From assembly GCF_006538345.1 (NCBI RefSeq), contig NZ_BJKL01000003.1, positions 124,001-188,000 on the forward strand: a DNA stretch of 64,000 nucleotides, given 5' to 3'. This DNA is from Alteromonas sp. KUL49 (GTDB taxonomy: Bacteria; Pseudomonadota; Gammaproteobacteria; Enterobacterales; Alteromonadaceae). Shown one piece after another: positions 38,495 to 49,682 of this stretch. Position numbers and translations under genes: made by a program. Under the pieces are notes generated by a model that saw only the letters and a list, made by a program, of their open reading frames with translations, did not search any database and was not told the DNA's origin. Each line of letters opens with the position of its first letter. The stretch's first letter is position 1.

Positions 38495-41041
38495 ATGGCG
38501 CGACTAACAGGAGTTCAGCGATTGTGGGAAGCAGGTATGATATTCGCCTGCGTTTTCGCATTTTTTCTTTTGCTGGCACTCGTTTCATTTCATCCTGGCG
38601 ATCCGGGCTGGAGTCAGGCAGGTTTACAATTAGATATTCACAACTGGGTGGGTTCGACAGGTGCGTGGTCTGCGGACCTGCTTCTTGTGACTTTCGGATA
38701 CATTGCCTATGTCATGCCTTTCATTGCCGCATTCGTAGGATGGTTTCTTTTTCAACACGTTAAAACTCTCGAAGAACTCGATTACCTTACAATAGGACTA
38801 AGAATAATCGGTAGTCTATTGTTGTTACTCGGTGCAGCAGGCATCGCAAGTATTAACTTTGACGACGTTTTCAATTTTTCTGCGGGAGGCGTGGTAGGAG
38901 AGATCATTAGCTCTGCGTTAATACCTTATTTCAATACCGCTGGCACTATTCTGTTATTACTGTGTTTTTTCTGCACAGGCTTTACGCTACTCACAGGTAT
39001 TAGCTGGCTCACCATTGTAGATAAGCTAGGTGAGTCGACGCTCTGGAGCGTCAAAAAGCTACTGGCATTACCAATGATGCTTATCAACCAGCTTAAACAG
39101 TCTATTGCGCTCAATAAAGAAAAGGTGGTAGCACCAACTCAGGCTATCGATATTACGAGCATGAGAGCTGAACCCGAAGAAGAAAGCTCAACTGAACACT
39201 CTGAAAAAACAGGGCCGACGAGAAATGAACCTGTGTTTTCGTCAGAGGCCAGTGAAAGTGACGAATCAGAAGCAGGCGCTAAGCCTTTTTACGTTTACAG
39301 TGATCCTGAAGACGAACAAATCGAGGATGATACACCGCCATTTGTGGTTGATACCGACGCAAAAATAGTCCGACAAGAACCACAAATAAACATAGAATCT
39401 GAAAGAAAACCAGAGCCGATAATTAACGACTCTGACAATGAGGTTAGTGAAGATGAGGAGGAAGTCATCGCTGATACCTCCCTCAATGACGATGCTCTAC
39501 CCATTGTGACTGATAGTGAAATCAGTGAGGGTAGGGGAGAGCCTCTATCAGAAATGCCATCGTTCGAACTATTGGATCGTGCAGACAAACACGAGAACCC
39601 GCTAACTGAAGAAGAAATTGAAGGTATTTCTCGTTTGGTCGAGGAAAAACTCGCCGATTTCAACATTGAGGCATCGGTGGTGGGTGTTTATCCGGGCCCT
39701 GTAATTACTCGTTTTGAGCTGGATTTAGCTCCGGGTGTAAAGGTGAGTAAAATTACCAGTTTGGCAAAAGACCTGGCTAGGGCAATGTCTGCTATCTCGG
39801 TACGCGTGGTTGAGGTTATTCCCGGAAAGTCAGTTATTGGACTTGAGTTACCAAATAAAAAGCGGGAAATGGTACGACTTAGCGAAGTCATTTCCTGTGA
39901 TACCTTCCAATCAAATAAATCTGGTCTCACTATGGTTCTAGGGGCTGATATCTCAGGTAAACCTGTTGTGGTTGACCTTGCGAAAATGCCTCATTTATTA
40001 GTCGCAGGTACTACGGGCGCTGGTAAATCCGTTGGGGTGAATGTGATGATCTTGAGCTTACTTTATAAAAGTACGCCAGAAGACGTTCGCATGATTATGA
40101 TTGACCCCAAAATGCTTGAACTCTCGGTATACGAAGGTATTCCCCACCTGTTAGCTGAAGTCGTCACCGATATGAAAGAAGCTGCCAATGCTTTGCGTTG
40201 GTGTGTGGGCGAAATGGAACGCCGCTATCGCTTGATGAGCGCGCTGGGGGTAAGAAATCTTGCGGGCTACAACGCCAAGGTTCTACAAGCTATTGAAGAC
40301 GGTACACCGATTAAAGATCCGCTGTGGAAAAGTGAACACAGTATGGAGCTTGAAGCGCCAGATTTAGGCAAGCTCCCCAACATTGTGGTTATTGTTGATG
40401 AGTTCGCCGACATGATGATGATTGTCGGTAAAAAGGTGGAAGAACTCATTGCGAGAATTGCGCAAAAAGCTCGTGCAGCTGGTATCCATCTAGTGCTTGC
40501 TACACAGCGTCCGTCGGTAGATGTTATTACAGGCCTTATAAAAGCTAACATACCCACGCGAATTGCTTTTCAGGTTTCAAGTAAAATTGACTCGAGAACC
40601 ATACTAGACCAGCAAGGTGCAGAGACTCTGCTAGGTATGGGAGATATGCTTTATCTTCCACCGGGCAGCCCAGTTCCTACCCGCGTTCACGGGGCGTTTG
40701 TGGATGATCACGAAGTACATGCCGTAGTAGCCGATTGGAAAAAACGTGGTGAACCAGAATACATTGATGAAATATTGAATGGTGAAGCGTCCGCAGAAAT
40801 ACTGCTCCCTGGTGAACAGCCAGAGGGTGAAGATCAAGAATACGACGCGTTTTATGACGAAGCCGTTGCTTTTGTTACAGAAACCCGAAGAGCGAGTGCG
40901 TCCAGTGTGCAGCGCAAATTCAGAATTGGTTACAATCGCGCTGCGAGATTAATGGAACAAATGGAAGCGAGTGGCGTCGTAAGTGCACCGGGGCATAACG
41001 GTAACCGAGAGGTCATCGCCCCGCCACCACCAAAGGATTAG
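38495..41041 (+). CDS. ftsK: DNA translocase FtsK
   Basis: FtsK pumps chromosome ends through the septum and activates XerCD. The 848-aa protein has four or so N-terminal membrane helices (residues about 10-190), an acidic Glu/Ser/Asp linker (about 215-370), the motor with Walker [13 protein letters not shown] near 504 and Walker [13 protein letters not shown], and a C-terminal gamma winged helix (about 785-848, [19 protein letters not shown]) that reads KOPS. The linker is much shorter than in E. coli (1329 aa), which is common in other bacteria. First of ftsK-lolA-rarA-crcB-serS. Confidence 0.97.
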   Translation: MARLTGVQRLWEAGMIFACVFAFFLLLALVSFHPGDPGWSQAGLQLDIHNWVGSTGAWSADLLLVTFGYIAYVMPFIAAFVGWFLFQHVKTLEELDYLTIGLRIIGSLLLLLGAAGIASINFDDVFNFSAGGVVGEIISSALIPYFNTAGTILLLLCFFCTGFTLLTGISWLTIVDKLGESTLWSVKKLLALPMMLINQLKQSIALNKEKVVAPTQAIDITSMRAEPEEESSTEHSEKTGPTRNEPVFSSEASESDESEAGAKPFYVYSDPEDEQIEDDTPPFVVDTDAKIVRQEPQINIESERKPEPIINDSDNEVSEDEEEVIADTSLNDDALPIVTDSEISEGRGEPLSEMPSFELLDRADKHENPLTEEEIEGISRLVEEKLADFNIEASVVGVYPGPVITRFELDLAPGVKVSKITSLAKDLARAMSAISVRVVEVIPGKSVIGLELPNKKREMVRLSEVISCDTFQSNKSGLTMVLGADISGKPVVVDLAKMPHLLVAGTTGAGKSVGVNVMILSLLYKSTPEDVRMIMIDPKMLELSVYEGIPHLLAEVVTDMKEAANALRWCVGEMERRYRLMSALGVRNLAGYNAKVLQAIEDGTPIKDPLWKSEHSMELEAPDLGKLPNIVVIVDEFADMMMIVGKKVEELIARIAQKARAAGIHLVLATQRPSVDVITGLIKANIPTRIAFQVSSKIDSRTILDQQGAETLLGMGDMLYLPPGSPVPTRVHGAFVDDHEVHAVVADWKKRGEPEYIDEILNGEASAEILLPGEQPEGEDQEYDAFYDEAVAFVTETRRASASSVQRKFRIGYNRAARLMEQMEASGVVSAPGHNGNREVIAPPPPKD

Positions 41042-41042
41042 T

Positions 41043-41744
41043 ATGAATAAAGTTATTGGGTTTCCATTTTCAGCTGTTGTAAAGGCAATGGCAAAAGGGC
41101 TGTTTATTAGTGCGGCTATGGTTAGCACCTGCGCGGTAGCACAAGTTTCAAATATTACAGATACACAAAGCGCTGTGGTGGCTGACAATGTTGCTAAAGA
41201 TGCCTTAAAAGTTAGTCTGCAAAAAATTTCACAGTTTTCTTCTGAGTTCGTTCAGATTGTATCTGATTATGAGGGAAACATTGTTCATGAGGCGCAAGGC
41301 ATAATTGCCATGTCTCGCCCGAACAAATTTCGCTGGGAAACCACATTCCCCGACGAAGCGCTGGTTATTGCTGACGGTGAAACTGTGTACAGTATCGATA
41401 GTTTTGTTGAGCAAGTTACTTTGCTAGACCAGTCAACCACTATCGCAGACAACCCTATTGTGCTGCTAACATCAAACGATAGTGATGTATGGGATAAATT
41501 TGACGTGACGACCATAGCAGGTGACAGCGAAGCCTATTACGTGTTGCCGCAAAATCAGAATGGTCAAATCAAAGGATTGACGATTGCCTTTTCAATAGAG
41601 GGCGACCTGAGTTCAATTGTTATGTTGGACGCTCAGCAACAACAAAGTGCTATCTCATTCAATAGTGAGAATAATCGCATTGTATCTCCAGATTTATTCA
41701 GTGTTGAAATTCCTGAACATTACATCGTAGACGACCAACGCTAA
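41043..41744 (+). CDS. lolA: outer-membrane lipoprotein carrier protein LolA
   Basis: LolA ferries lipoproteins through the periplasm to LolB. ATG 41043, just after the ftsK stop, gives 233 aa with a signal peptide ([17 protein letters not shown]). The fold signatures [31 protein letters not shown] and [16 protein letters not shown] match LolA. An in-frame start at 40983 would overlap ftsK and is not needed. rarA starts 1 nt after it. Confidence 0.94.
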   Translation: MNKVIGFPFSAVVKAMAKGLFISAAMVSTCAVAQVSNITDTQSAVVADNVAKDALKVSLQKISQFSSEFVQIVSDYEGNIVHEAQGIIAMSRPNKFRWETTFPDEALVIADGETVYSIDSFVEQVTLLDQSTTIADNPIVLLTSNDSDVWDKFDVTTIAGDSEAYYVLPQNQNGQIKGLTIAFSIEGDLSSIVMLDAQQQQSAISFNSENNRIVSPDLFSVEIPEHYIVDDQR

Positions 41745-41745
41745 T

Positions 41746-43053
41746 ATGTTCGAAACTAATGCGTTTGCCCCATTGGCATCCCGTATGCGACCTCAGCGAG
41801 TGGAAGACTATGTAGGGCAGGAGCATATTCTCGGTGAAGGAAAGCCGCTGAGAAAAATGCTTGATGCTGGCCAATGTCACTCAATGATTTTGTGGGGCCC
41901 ACCGGGGACTGGAAAAACCACCTTGGCCGAGCTTATTTCTCGTTATGCTAATGCGCATGTCATAAAGCTCTCCGCTGTCACTTCGGGGGTTAAAGATATT
42001 CGTGCTGCAATGGACGAAGCCGAGGCGAATGCTGCAATGCAACGTCGAACACTATTGTTCGTCGATGAAGTCCATCGATTTAATAAATCTCAGCAAGACG
42101 CATTTTTGCCGTTTGTAGAAGCGGGAACGGTAACCTTCATCGGTGCCACGACTGAAAATCCATCGTTTTCACTAAACAATGCGTTGTTGTCTAGAGTACG
42201 TGTTTATGTGCTCAATCTTCTTAATGAGAGTGCTTGTGACGTATTATTGTCCAAAGCGCTTTCAGATTCGCAGGTTGGGTTGGGGGATTTAGCTTTGTCA
42301 TTATCTGATGACGCTAAGCTTTCGCTTATTGGTGTTAGTGGTGGCGATGGACGGCGACTGCTTATGTATCTAGAGCTTGCCGCCGATTTTGCTTCAGGAA
42401 ACACGATTGAGGTTTCAGACATTGAACAGGCTGCTGGCGAAAAGATTGCTCAGTACGATAATAAAGGTGATGCGTTCTACGATCTAATCTCAGCTTTTCA
42501 CAAATCGGTGAGGGGCTCTGACCCGGACGCTGCGCTTTATTGGTACGCTCGAATTCTTGAGGGTGGCGGCGACGCACTCTATGTTGGTCGAAGGTTGCTT
42601 GCCATCGCCTCAGAAGATATTGGTAACGCTGACCCAAGAGCGTTGCAATTGTGTGTGGATGCTTGGGATACTTTTCACAGAGTTGGCCCAGCAGAAGGGG
42701 AAAGAGCGATAGCGCAAGCAACAGTGTATTGTGCGCTGGCTGCAAAAAGTAATGCGGTCTACCGTGCTTTTAGCCAAGCTCGGGCGTTGGCAAAAAAGAC
42801 TGGCGACGCACCCGTACCGATGCATTTGAGAAATGCACCTACTTCGATGATGAAATCGATGGATTACGGCAAAGGCTATCGTTATGCTCACGATGAACCC
42901 AACGCTTTTGCTGCGGGTGAAACCTATTTTCCAGAAACACTCATTGGTACCCGTTTTTATGAGCCTCAACCTCGGGGGTTAGAAAAAGCATTAGGTGCAA
43001 AACGAGATTACCTAGACCAACTCAACGAAATGTCAGAGAAGAAGGACAAATAA
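41746..43053 (+). CDS. rarA: replication-associated recombination protein RarA (MgsA)
   Basis: RarA is an AAA+ ATPase acting at stalled forks with SSB. The 435-aa protein begins [21 protein letters not shown] and has Walker [10 protein letters not shown] near 50-58, Walker [17 protein letters not shown] and the sensor GATTENPSF. The C-terminal tetramer domain includes [20 protein letters not shown]. Normal length. The crcB ATG overlaps its stop (TAATG). Confidence 0.96.
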   Translation: MFETNAFAPLASRMRPQRVEDYVGQEHILGEGKPLRKMLDAGQCHSMILWGPPGTGKTTLAELISRYANAHVIKLSAVTSGVKDIRAAMDEAEANAAMQRRTLLFVDEVHRFNKSQQDAFLPFVEAGTVTFIGATTENPSFSLNNALLSRVRVYVLNLLNESACDVLLSKALSDSQVGLGDLALSLSDDAKLSLIGVSGGDGRRLLMYLELAADFASGNTIEVSDIEQAAGEKIAQYDNKGDAFYDLISAFHKSVRGSDPDAALYWYARILEGGGDALYVGRRLLAIASEDIGNADPRALQLCVDAWDTFHRVGPAEGERAIAQATVYCALAAKSNAVYRAFSQARALAKKTGDAPVPMHLRNAPTSMMKSMDYGKGYRYAHDEPNAFAAGETYFPETLIGTRFYEPQPRGLEKALGAKRDYLDQLNEMSEKKDK

Positions 43054-43436
43054 TGCAGAATGGACTCATTCTTTATGGTTTTATCGCGTTAGGCGGTGCA
43101 ATTGGCGCATGTCTACGTTATTTTTGTACGTCTACCATGGTTTCAATCTTTGGAAAAAGTTTCCCCTTTGGTACACTTACCGTCAATGTCATTGGGTCAT
43201 TTGCTCTGGTGATTGTATACGGCTTGATTGAGCGAGGTTTAATCCCTGACTCACCGTATAGAGCGCTTATTGGTGTTGGGTTGTTAGGTGCGTTTACTAC
43301 TTTCTCAACATTTTCCGTAGAAACGCTTACTTTGATGAATAGCGGACTGTGGTTAAAGGCTATAGCCAATGTAATTCTGAACGTCGGTGCTTGTCTTTTA
43401 GCAGGCTGGCTGGCGATGCAATTAATGAAAGGATAA
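43053..43436 (+). CDS. crcB: fluoride channel CrcB (Fluc)
   Basis: CrcB exports fluoride as an antiparallel dimer. The 127-aa protein has four membrane helices and the conserved GGAIGACLRY, FGTLTVNVIGSF and GLLGAFTTFSTFSVE motifs, including the phenylalanine-box and the Asn that line the pore. It is inserted between rarA and serS by a 1-nt overlap and a 10-nt gap, so it is translated with them. No fluoride riboswitch was seen. Confidence 0.95.
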   Translation: MQNGLILYGFIALGGAIGACLRYFCTSTMVSIFGKSFPFGTLTVNVIGSFALVIVYGLIERGLIPDSPYRALIGVGLLGAFTTFSTFSVETLTLMNSGLWLKAIANVILNVGACLLAGWLAMQLMKG

Positions 43437-43440
43437 TTAA

Positions 43441-44739
<1,299 letters not shown>

Positions 44740-44746
44740 ACTACAT

Positions 44747-44776
44747 AAAAAAGGCAGCATATAAGCTGCCTTTTTT
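44747..44776. terminator. bidirectional terminator between serS and tusE
   Basis: GGCAGC (44753-44758) pairs with GCTGCC (44765-44770), flanked by A6 and T6, serving both convergent genes. Confidence 0.9.
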
Positions 44777-45122
44777 ATAAACATCTGGCCGGTTTGGGCA
44801 AACCAGCGAGTTTGGTTGCTTGTTTCGCTGGGCCTTTGGGGAATAAACGCTGAAGATATCTGCTATTGCCTTTCTCCGGACCAAAACTTGTTGCCATAGC
44901 TTTTACTAATGCACGAATGGCCGGGCTTGTTTCGTACGTTAAGTAAAACTCCCTTACAAACATAACCACTTCCCAATGCGCCTCGGTGAGTTCGATGTTT
45001 TCGCTTTTTGCCAGCAATTCGACCATGCCTTTTTCCCACTGGGTATGATCAAGTAAATATCCCGCTTTGTCCGTAGGAATAGCGGTATTGTTATACGTAA
45101 ATTGGTGTTCGCCTTTACTCAT
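44775..45122 (-). CDS. tusE: sulfurtransferase TusE (DsrC family)
   Basis: TusE takes sulfur from TusD and hands it to MnmA for 2-thiouridine at tRNA position 34. The 115-aa protein has the DsrC fold ([21 protein letters not shown] region, [14 protein letters not shown]) and the acceptor cysteine as the penultimate residue (KPARCL). Its start overlaps tusB by 4 nt. Order tusD-C-B-E forms one operon. Confidence 0.95.
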   Translation of the reverse strand: MSKGEHQFTYNNTAIPTDKAGYLLDHTQWEKGMVELLAKSENIELTEAHWEVVMFVREFYLTYETSPAIRALVKAMATSFGPEKGNSRYLQRLFPKGPAKQATKLAGLPKPARCL

Positions 45123-45394
45123 AGTAATGTAATCCCATGATCGTAGCGTTTAAGAAGGGCGGCATACTCCGCGGTAGTAATCAGCGATGCATCGTTTACT
45201 GTAATGATATTTCTACTTTTAGCATCTTCTTCAACTACGTAAATAGTTGCATTGGTCAACAACGAAGACAGTGCGCCATAGGTATATGTGCCGTCACCTG
45301 CGCACACAACAGCCACCTCGGTTTTCAACGATGCGGTTTGAAGAGTATCCTTTGTAATCTGCGATACATTTGTTTTTGACTGAATAAAGAACAC
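45119..45394 (-). CDS. tusB: sulfurtransferase complex subunit TusB (DsrH)
   Basis: A 91-aa DsrH-family subunit of the TusBCD heterohexamer. It has the family pattern ([14 protein letters not shown], ending YDHGITLL) but weak similarity as usual for TusB. It overlaps tusC by 1 nt and tusE by 4 nt, so it is translationally coupled to both. Confidence 0.88.
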   Translation of the reverse strand: MFFIQSKTNVSQITKDTLQTASLKTEVAVVCAGDGTYTYGALSSLLTNATIYVVEEDAKSRNIITVNDASLITTAEYAALLKRYDHGITLL

Positions 45395-45747
45395 TAGAAG
45401 GTCACCGTATGCGTTACACTTTCAAACAAGTCGAGCTTACCTAAAGTATCTAATTGTTGAAGCTCAAGACTTTGTAATAGCTTTTCTGATGGTGAAACAT
45501 TTAAGTTTTCTAAACTTTTCATGCACACGTAGCATTCTTCGATGTCAAACATGGGCATGACAGAAAGTCGTTTAGCGAAAGTCGACGGGTGATTTTTACT
45601 ATCCATCAACTGAAATACGCCATCACCTTCAAACAGCACTGCGACCTCATGGCCGTAATTAGTGGCTGCAAGGGCGAAGTCCAAGCCGTCTTGTGCCAGT
45701 GCATTTCCAAACGGAGACTGACTAAATCGAATGAGTAGTTTAGACAT
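45394..45747 (-). CDS. tusC: sulfurtransferase complex subunit TusC (DsrF)
   Basis: The 117-aa protein matches TusC: IRFSQSPFGNALAQDGLDFALAATNYGHEVAVLFEGDGV by position 5-43, and a conserved DIEECYVC stretch in the middle. It is a structural subunit of TusBCD. 20 nt separate it from tusD. Confidence 0.92.
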   Translation of the reverse strand: MSKLLIRFSQSPFGNALAQDGLDFALAATNYGHEVAVLFEGDGVFQLMDSKNHPSTFAKRLSVMPMFDIEECYVCMKSLENLNVSPSEKLLQSLELQQLDTLGKLDLFESVTHTVTF

Positions 45748-45767
45748 AGTTCTAGAATGCTTACCGA

Positions 45768-46157
45768 TTAGAATTGAACTACATGATCACAGTCATGCAA
45801 CAGTGTGAAAAACTCACCTAAGCCAGACTGATTGAATGGCGGAGCAATATGGCTTTGAGTTTCACCTAGCGACTTGGCTTCTTCATCATCCAGTATGCCC
45901 CGTTTATTCGCCGCAGTAGTGCATACGATTAATGGAATGGCATATTTAGTTTTCACAGAAGTCCACGACGCTAAGGCGTTGATACTGTTTCCCATCGGGA
46001 CAAAAAAGCGATTTGCGTGGTGTACGCCTTGGTGAAAGAAAAACACATTACTTACCTCATCTCCGTTATCGTACACGCCATCAATAAAACGTAATACACG
46101 GGCTAAAGCATCTCCGCTATCTGGGGTAGATGTGATAACTATTGAATATTTGGCCAT
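45768..46157 (-). CDS. tusD: sulfurtransferase complex subunit TusD (DsrE)
   Basis: TusD carries the persulfide in TusBCD. ATG 46157 gives 129 aa starting MAKYSIVITSTPDSG; an upstream in-frame ATG at 46178 would lie in the yccA terminator hairpin. FFFHQGVHHANRF and the active cysteine at about 79 in LIVCTTAANKRG are the family landmarks. First gene of tusDCBE. Confidence 0.93.
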   Translation of the reverse strand: MAKYSIVITSTPDSGDALARVLRFIDGVYDNGDEVSNVFFFHQGVHHANRFFVPMGNSINALASWTSVKTKYAIPLIVCTTAANKRGILDDEEAKSLGETQSHIAPPFNQSGLGEFFTLLHDCDHVVQF

Positions 46158-46160
46158 AAA

Positions 46161-46188
46161 AACAAAAACACCCCGCAAGCGGGGTGCC
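46161..46188 (-). terminator. terminator of yccA
   Basis: CACCCCGC (46169-46176) and GCGGGGTG (46179-46186) form an 8-bp GC-rich stem; on the minus strand TTTTTGTTTTT follows. tusD starts just after it, so tusD expression may be partly read-through. Confidence 0.88.
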
Positions 46189-46208
46189 TTAAATCTCTTT
46201 ACTGATGA

Positions 46209-46874
46209 TTAATCATCGCCACCAAACGCACCTAGAAGGTGAAGGATTGATGTGAAGAGGTTGTAGATGTTTAGGTAAAGTGAAACAGTCGCGCGAATAT
46301 AGTTAGTTTCACCACCGTGGATAATACGGCTAGTATCAAACAAAATGAAACCAGACATAATGAACACGATTGCTGCGCTAATAGCTAAGCTTACTGCTGG
46401 CACTGCAAAGAAAATGTTGGCGATAGCAGCAACAAGTACCACTACAAGACCTACTACTAAAAAACCACCCATGAAAGAAAAGTCTTTTTTGGTAGTTAGT
46501 GCGTAACCTGAAAGCGCAAAGAAAACAAGGGCAGTGGCACCCAGTGCTTCCATAATAAGACCTGGGCCAGCAACGCCTAAGTAAAAGTTAAGCGTGTAAC
46601 CCAAAGAGGCACCCATCAAGCCTGTGAAAGCAAATACCCAATAAATACCAGAAGCAGAGTCAGCTTTTTTCTGAACAACAAAAAGCGTAATTAATGCGCC
46701 AATAGTCATGCCCAATGATGCTAGCGGAGAAATACCAACCGCCATTGCAATGCCAGCACACACGGCACTGAACGCCAATGTCATAGCGAGAAGCATGTAA
46801 GTATTTTTCAATACTTTATTTGTTTGCAACACAGAAGGTTGTGATGCACTTGTATACATCGTACGTTGATCCAT
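46209..46874 (-). CDS. yccA: Bax inhibitor-1/YccA family membrane protein
   Basis: YccA in E. coli is a seven-helix inner-membrane protein that is a slow substrate and modulator of FtsH. The 221-aa protein has seven hydrophobic segments from about residue 25 and the C-terminal FILFDTSRIIHGGETNYIRATVSLYLNIYNLF motif of the family (positions about 177-208). Divergent from tRNA-Ser across 243 bp, as in E. coli (yccA-serT). Confidence 0.94.
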   Translation of the reverse strand: MDQRTMYTSASQPSVLQTNKVLKNTYMLLAMTLAFSAVCAGIAMAVGISPLASLGMTIGALITLFVVQKKADSASGIYWVFAFTGLMGASLGYTLNFYLGVAGPGLIMEALGATALVFFALSGYALTTKKDFSFMGGFLVVGLVVVLVAAIANIFFAVPAVSLAISAAIVFIMSGFILFDTSRIIHGGETNYIRATVSLYLNIYNLFTSILHLLGAFGGDD

Positions 46875-47075
46875 TTTTTATCCCTCCGAAAGGACTGAGT
46901 CTATGATCAAAATTAAAAACACATAGGTTAGAATCAGTTCTATGGGTTTTAGTTCCAATTTTCAAGTAGTTTCAGATGAAAATCGATTTAGGTAAAGAAA
47001 AATTACCAATAAATGCTTATAAATACAGTGTTTGATGCTTTTGTGTTCACTTGAAACAAAATGTGAATTTTTTCC

Positions 47076-47103
47076 TTTACAGTCATAAAAATATCATTAA
47101 GAT
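47076..47103 (+). promoter_or_regulatory. candidate tRNA-Ser promoter
   Basis: TTTACA (47076-47081), a 16-bp spacer and TAAGAT (47098-47103) lie just before the tRNA gene. Confidence 0.6.
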
Positions 47104-47117
47104 ACGCATCACTTCTC

Positions 47118-47209
<92 letters not shown>

Positions 47210-47216
47210 TATTAAG

Positions 47217-47245
47217 AAAAGCCCGCACATTGTTGCGGGCTTTTT
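47217..47245 (+). terminator. terminator of tRNA-Ser
   Basis: AAAAGCCCGCA (47217-47227) and TGCGGGCTTTT (47234-47244) with a 6-nt loop and T5. Confidence 0.92.
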
Positions 47246-47281
47246 GCTTTCTGGAAAAAAGTATTCGACTACCTGCCAATT

Positions 47282-47299
47282 TTGCATTGCAAAATGCAA
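47282..47299. promoter_or_regulatory. TTGCA-N3-TGCAA dyad upstream of the AsnB-like/H-NOX operon
   Basis: TTGCAAAATGCAA (47287-47299) is a perfect TTGCA-N3-TGCAA dyad; TTGCATTGCAA (47282-47292) overlaps it with N1. The same dyad occurs in the EPS intergenic regions at 54709, 54739, 60749 and 60790. It lies about 75 bp upstream of a weak -24/-12 match (TGGCGCG at 47373, CTGAA at 47384). Confidence 0.6.
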
Positions 47300-47423
47300 A
47301 TTCTGAAAAGCCAATTTTCTCATAACTTATAAAACCACATATATATTATATGTTTACGTTCTTTTGTTAAGTTGGCGCGATAACTGAACTCTCTGTGTTA
47401 AACGAGTCCATAAAGAGAGTGAT

Positions 47424-49097
47424 ATGAGTAAGTTATTTGGGGTTTATAGAAAAGAGGGGCTGACGCCTACGTTGCGGTCATTCGCCAATAAAATGATGGA
47501 TGACTGGTGTGACATACCCGATGGGCAGTTAAATCATTACTTTGACAAATGTTTTGGCGTTATTCAAAAAGACTATCAACAGTACCAACAGTCTGGGTGG
47601 AATTTTAAACCTTGGGGTGTTGGAGCAATGGCTGGACATTCTGTTGTTAGTAGCGATAGAGAAAAAGACCTCATTTACTTGAGTGATGGTTCGCCACTTA
47701 AGGACGATAAGCTAAGAGAAATTGAAGGTAGTTGCTGTCTATTCTCTTACAATAAACATTCAACTACACTTGAGCTTGCTACAGATCCCCTAGGTTTGCG
47801 TCCTTTCTATTTCATGGAAGTCGACGGCGGGCTGGTATTTTGTACCGATGTCAAAACCTTCAGCAAACTCAATGTTCACCTTACACCCAACAAAGATGCG
47901 CTGTGCGAGTATGCCACGTTAGGGTACTTCCTTCTTGACCATACGCCCTTTAAAGAAGTGCATTGTTCTACCCCTGCACAAAAACTAAAGACAGACGTAG
48001 CAGGGAATGTGCAGCTCGATACTTATTTTGATTGGAAGGAGCTAACACAAAGCAAACAATCTGTAGATGATGCTATTTTGGGTATAGATAAAGACTTTAA
48101 ATCGGTATGCGATCGATACCTTGCTAATGATTCGTCGGTTTTGACTACGCTATCCGGTGGTTTGGACTCTAGGCTTATCGCTTGCGAGTTAAAACGTCGT
48201 CAATTAGATATCGTTGGGTTCAATTTTTCTCAAAAAGACACCCAAGACGTATATTGTGCTAAACAATTTTCCGAAGCCAACGAATTAGACATTTCGTTTG
48301 TGCAAGTAAAAAACACCCAGTCACTCAGTGTCGAAATGAGGTTAGGGGAGTATTGGAGAGAACAACGCCCTAAAGGGTATGAAAAGGTAGATAGACCCCA
48401 GTTATCCTGGTCGGGAAATGGGGGCAGCGTTGGGCTCGGTTACATCTACTTCAGTGATCCTGTTTATCGAGCTGCGCTGACTCAGAATGTGGAGAAGCTG
48501 GCCGATGCTTATCTATCACAACAGTTTGCTTGTCTCCCTCAAAGCGTTGTGGTTGATGCTAGAGAATATCAGTCTGTGCTACGTGAAAACATTATCAAAG
48601 CGCTAAGTCTCTACAATGGAGTACCTTTAGAAAAGGCGTATTACTTGTTTCTGTTACACAATGACCAGCATCACCACTTAGCCATACCAAACGAAGACAT
48701 TGATAAGTTTCAAATGGAATTCTGTTTACCAATTTATAGTTGGAAGGTGTTACGCCATATCCTGTCACTCCCCGTGGAGGAAGTTAGACGCCACAAGTTT
48801 TACCTAAGATGGTTAAAACAAAGTTATCCCGAAGCGCTTAAGACACCATGGCAGGCTTATCCAGGGCACATACCATGCCCCCATAAAATTCAAGCTAAAG
48901 ACCAATGGAGTGTGACCAAAGAACAAGGCTTGCCGCTAAACCGAATTGTTGATGTGTGGCAAAAGTCGATGAAGCTACCCGTGAATAACTTTGTCAAACG
49001 GAGCAGTTTTACCTTTCTTTGTGTTCTACACTGTTTAAAGGTGAAAAAGTCTACGTCACAAATAAACTTTGTAAACAAGATAGTTTCTTGGCATTAA
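47424..49097 (+). CDS. asparagine-synthetase-like protein lacking the glutaminase cysteine
   Basis: The 557-aa protein has the two-domain outline of AsnB. The N-terminal half has DPLGLRPFYF (about 122-131), and the C-terminal half has the PP-loop TLSGGLDSRLIA with SGGLDS near 244. True class II amidotransferases start with Cys2; this one starts MSKLFGVY, so it cannot use glutamine by the usual mechanism. It may amidate or adenylate a cell-surface polymer or be a regulatory paralogue; the product is not known. Its ATG follows an ACTCTCT/AGAGAGT hairpin. H-NOX starts 31 nt after it, so the two probably share a transcript. Confidence 0.8.
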   Translation: MSKLFGVYRKEGLTPTLRSFANKMMDDWCDIPDGQLNHYFDKCFGVIQKDYQQYQQSGWNFKPWGVGAMAGHSVVSSDREKDLIYLSDGSPLKDDKLREIEGSCCLFSYNKHSTTLELATDPLGLRPFYFMEVDGGLVFCTDVKTFSKLNVHLTPNKDALCEYATLGYFLLDHTPFKEVHCSTPAQKLKTDVAGNVQLDTYFDWKELTQSKQSVDDAILGIDKDFKSVCDRYLANDSSVLTTLSGGLDSRLIACELKRRQLDIVGFNFSQKDTQDVYCAKQFSEANELDISFVQVKNTQSLSVEMRLGEYWREQRPKGYEKVDRPQLSWSGNGGSVGLGYIYFSDPVYRAALTQNVEKLADAYLSQQFACLPQSVVVDAREYQSVLRENIIKALSLYNGVPLEKAYYLFLLHNDQHHHLAIPNEDIDKFQMEFCLPIYSWKVLRHILSLPVEEVRRHKFYLRWLKQSYPEALKTPWQAYPGHIPCPHKIQAKDQWSVTKEQGLPLNRIVDVWQKSMKLPVNNFVKRSSFTFLCVLHCLKVKKSTSQINFVNKIVSWH

Positions 49098-49128
49098 TGT
49101 AAAGCATTGCAAGTAAGGGAGTAATTGT

Positions 49129-49674
49129 ATGAAAGGTGTAGTATTTGTTCAGTTCGCTGATTTTATCGAAGAAAACTTCGGCCTATTGTTCTGGGATCAG
49201 GTGTTAGAGGTCGTGGATCCGCCCAGTGGAGGTGCATACACAACGGTGGGAACTTATCCCGACGAGGAGTTTCTGTCTTTGCTGTCTCACATATGTGAAG
49301 TTAAGCAGCTTGACAGTGGTGATGCGCAGGTTATGTTTGGGCGTTGGCTTTTTGAAAAGTTGCACGCAATTGCGCCGCCAGGCAATAAAGCACAAGGCGA
49401 CCCGTTTGCTTTTCTTAGACGAGTGCAAGATGTTATTCACGTTGAAGTTAAAAAGCTCAATCAAGATGCTATTCTCCCAGAGTTTCGGTTTATCTCAGAA
49501 ACAGACACCTGTATGACTATGGAATACATATCACCAAGACATCTGAATCGCTTTTGTGAAGGCTTGATCCTCGGATTGGGTGATTACATGTCCCAACCAC
49601 TTGAAGTTGTTCACAAGCAAAGTATTCTCAATGGAGACCCAGCGAGTATTTTTGATGTAATAAAGAAAGGGTAG
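49129..49674 (+). CDS. hnoX: H-NOX heme nitric-oxide sensor protein
   Basis: H-NOX proteins bind NO at a ferrous heme and inhibit or release a partner kinase. The 181-aa protein begins MKGVVFVQFADFIEENFG and has GGAYTTVGTYPDEEF, the proximal heme ligand His104 (DVIHVEV), and the heme-propionate triad Y133-S135-R137 (EYISPRH), exactly the YxSxR signature. It is soluble, with the usual length. The histidine kinase gene starts 8 nt later, the standard hnoX-hnoK pair. The ribosome site AGGGAG is good. Confidence 0.95.
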   Translation: MKGVVFVQFADFIEENFGLLFWDQVLEVVDPPSGGAYTTVGTYPDEEFLSLLSHICEVKQLDSGDAQVMFGRWLFEKLHAIAPPGNKAQGDPFAFLRRVQDVIHVEVKKLNQDAILPEFRFISETDTCMTMEYISPRHLNRFCEGLILGLGDYMSQPLEVVHKQSILNGDPASIFDVIKKG

Positions 49675-49682
49675 CCAGTTAT

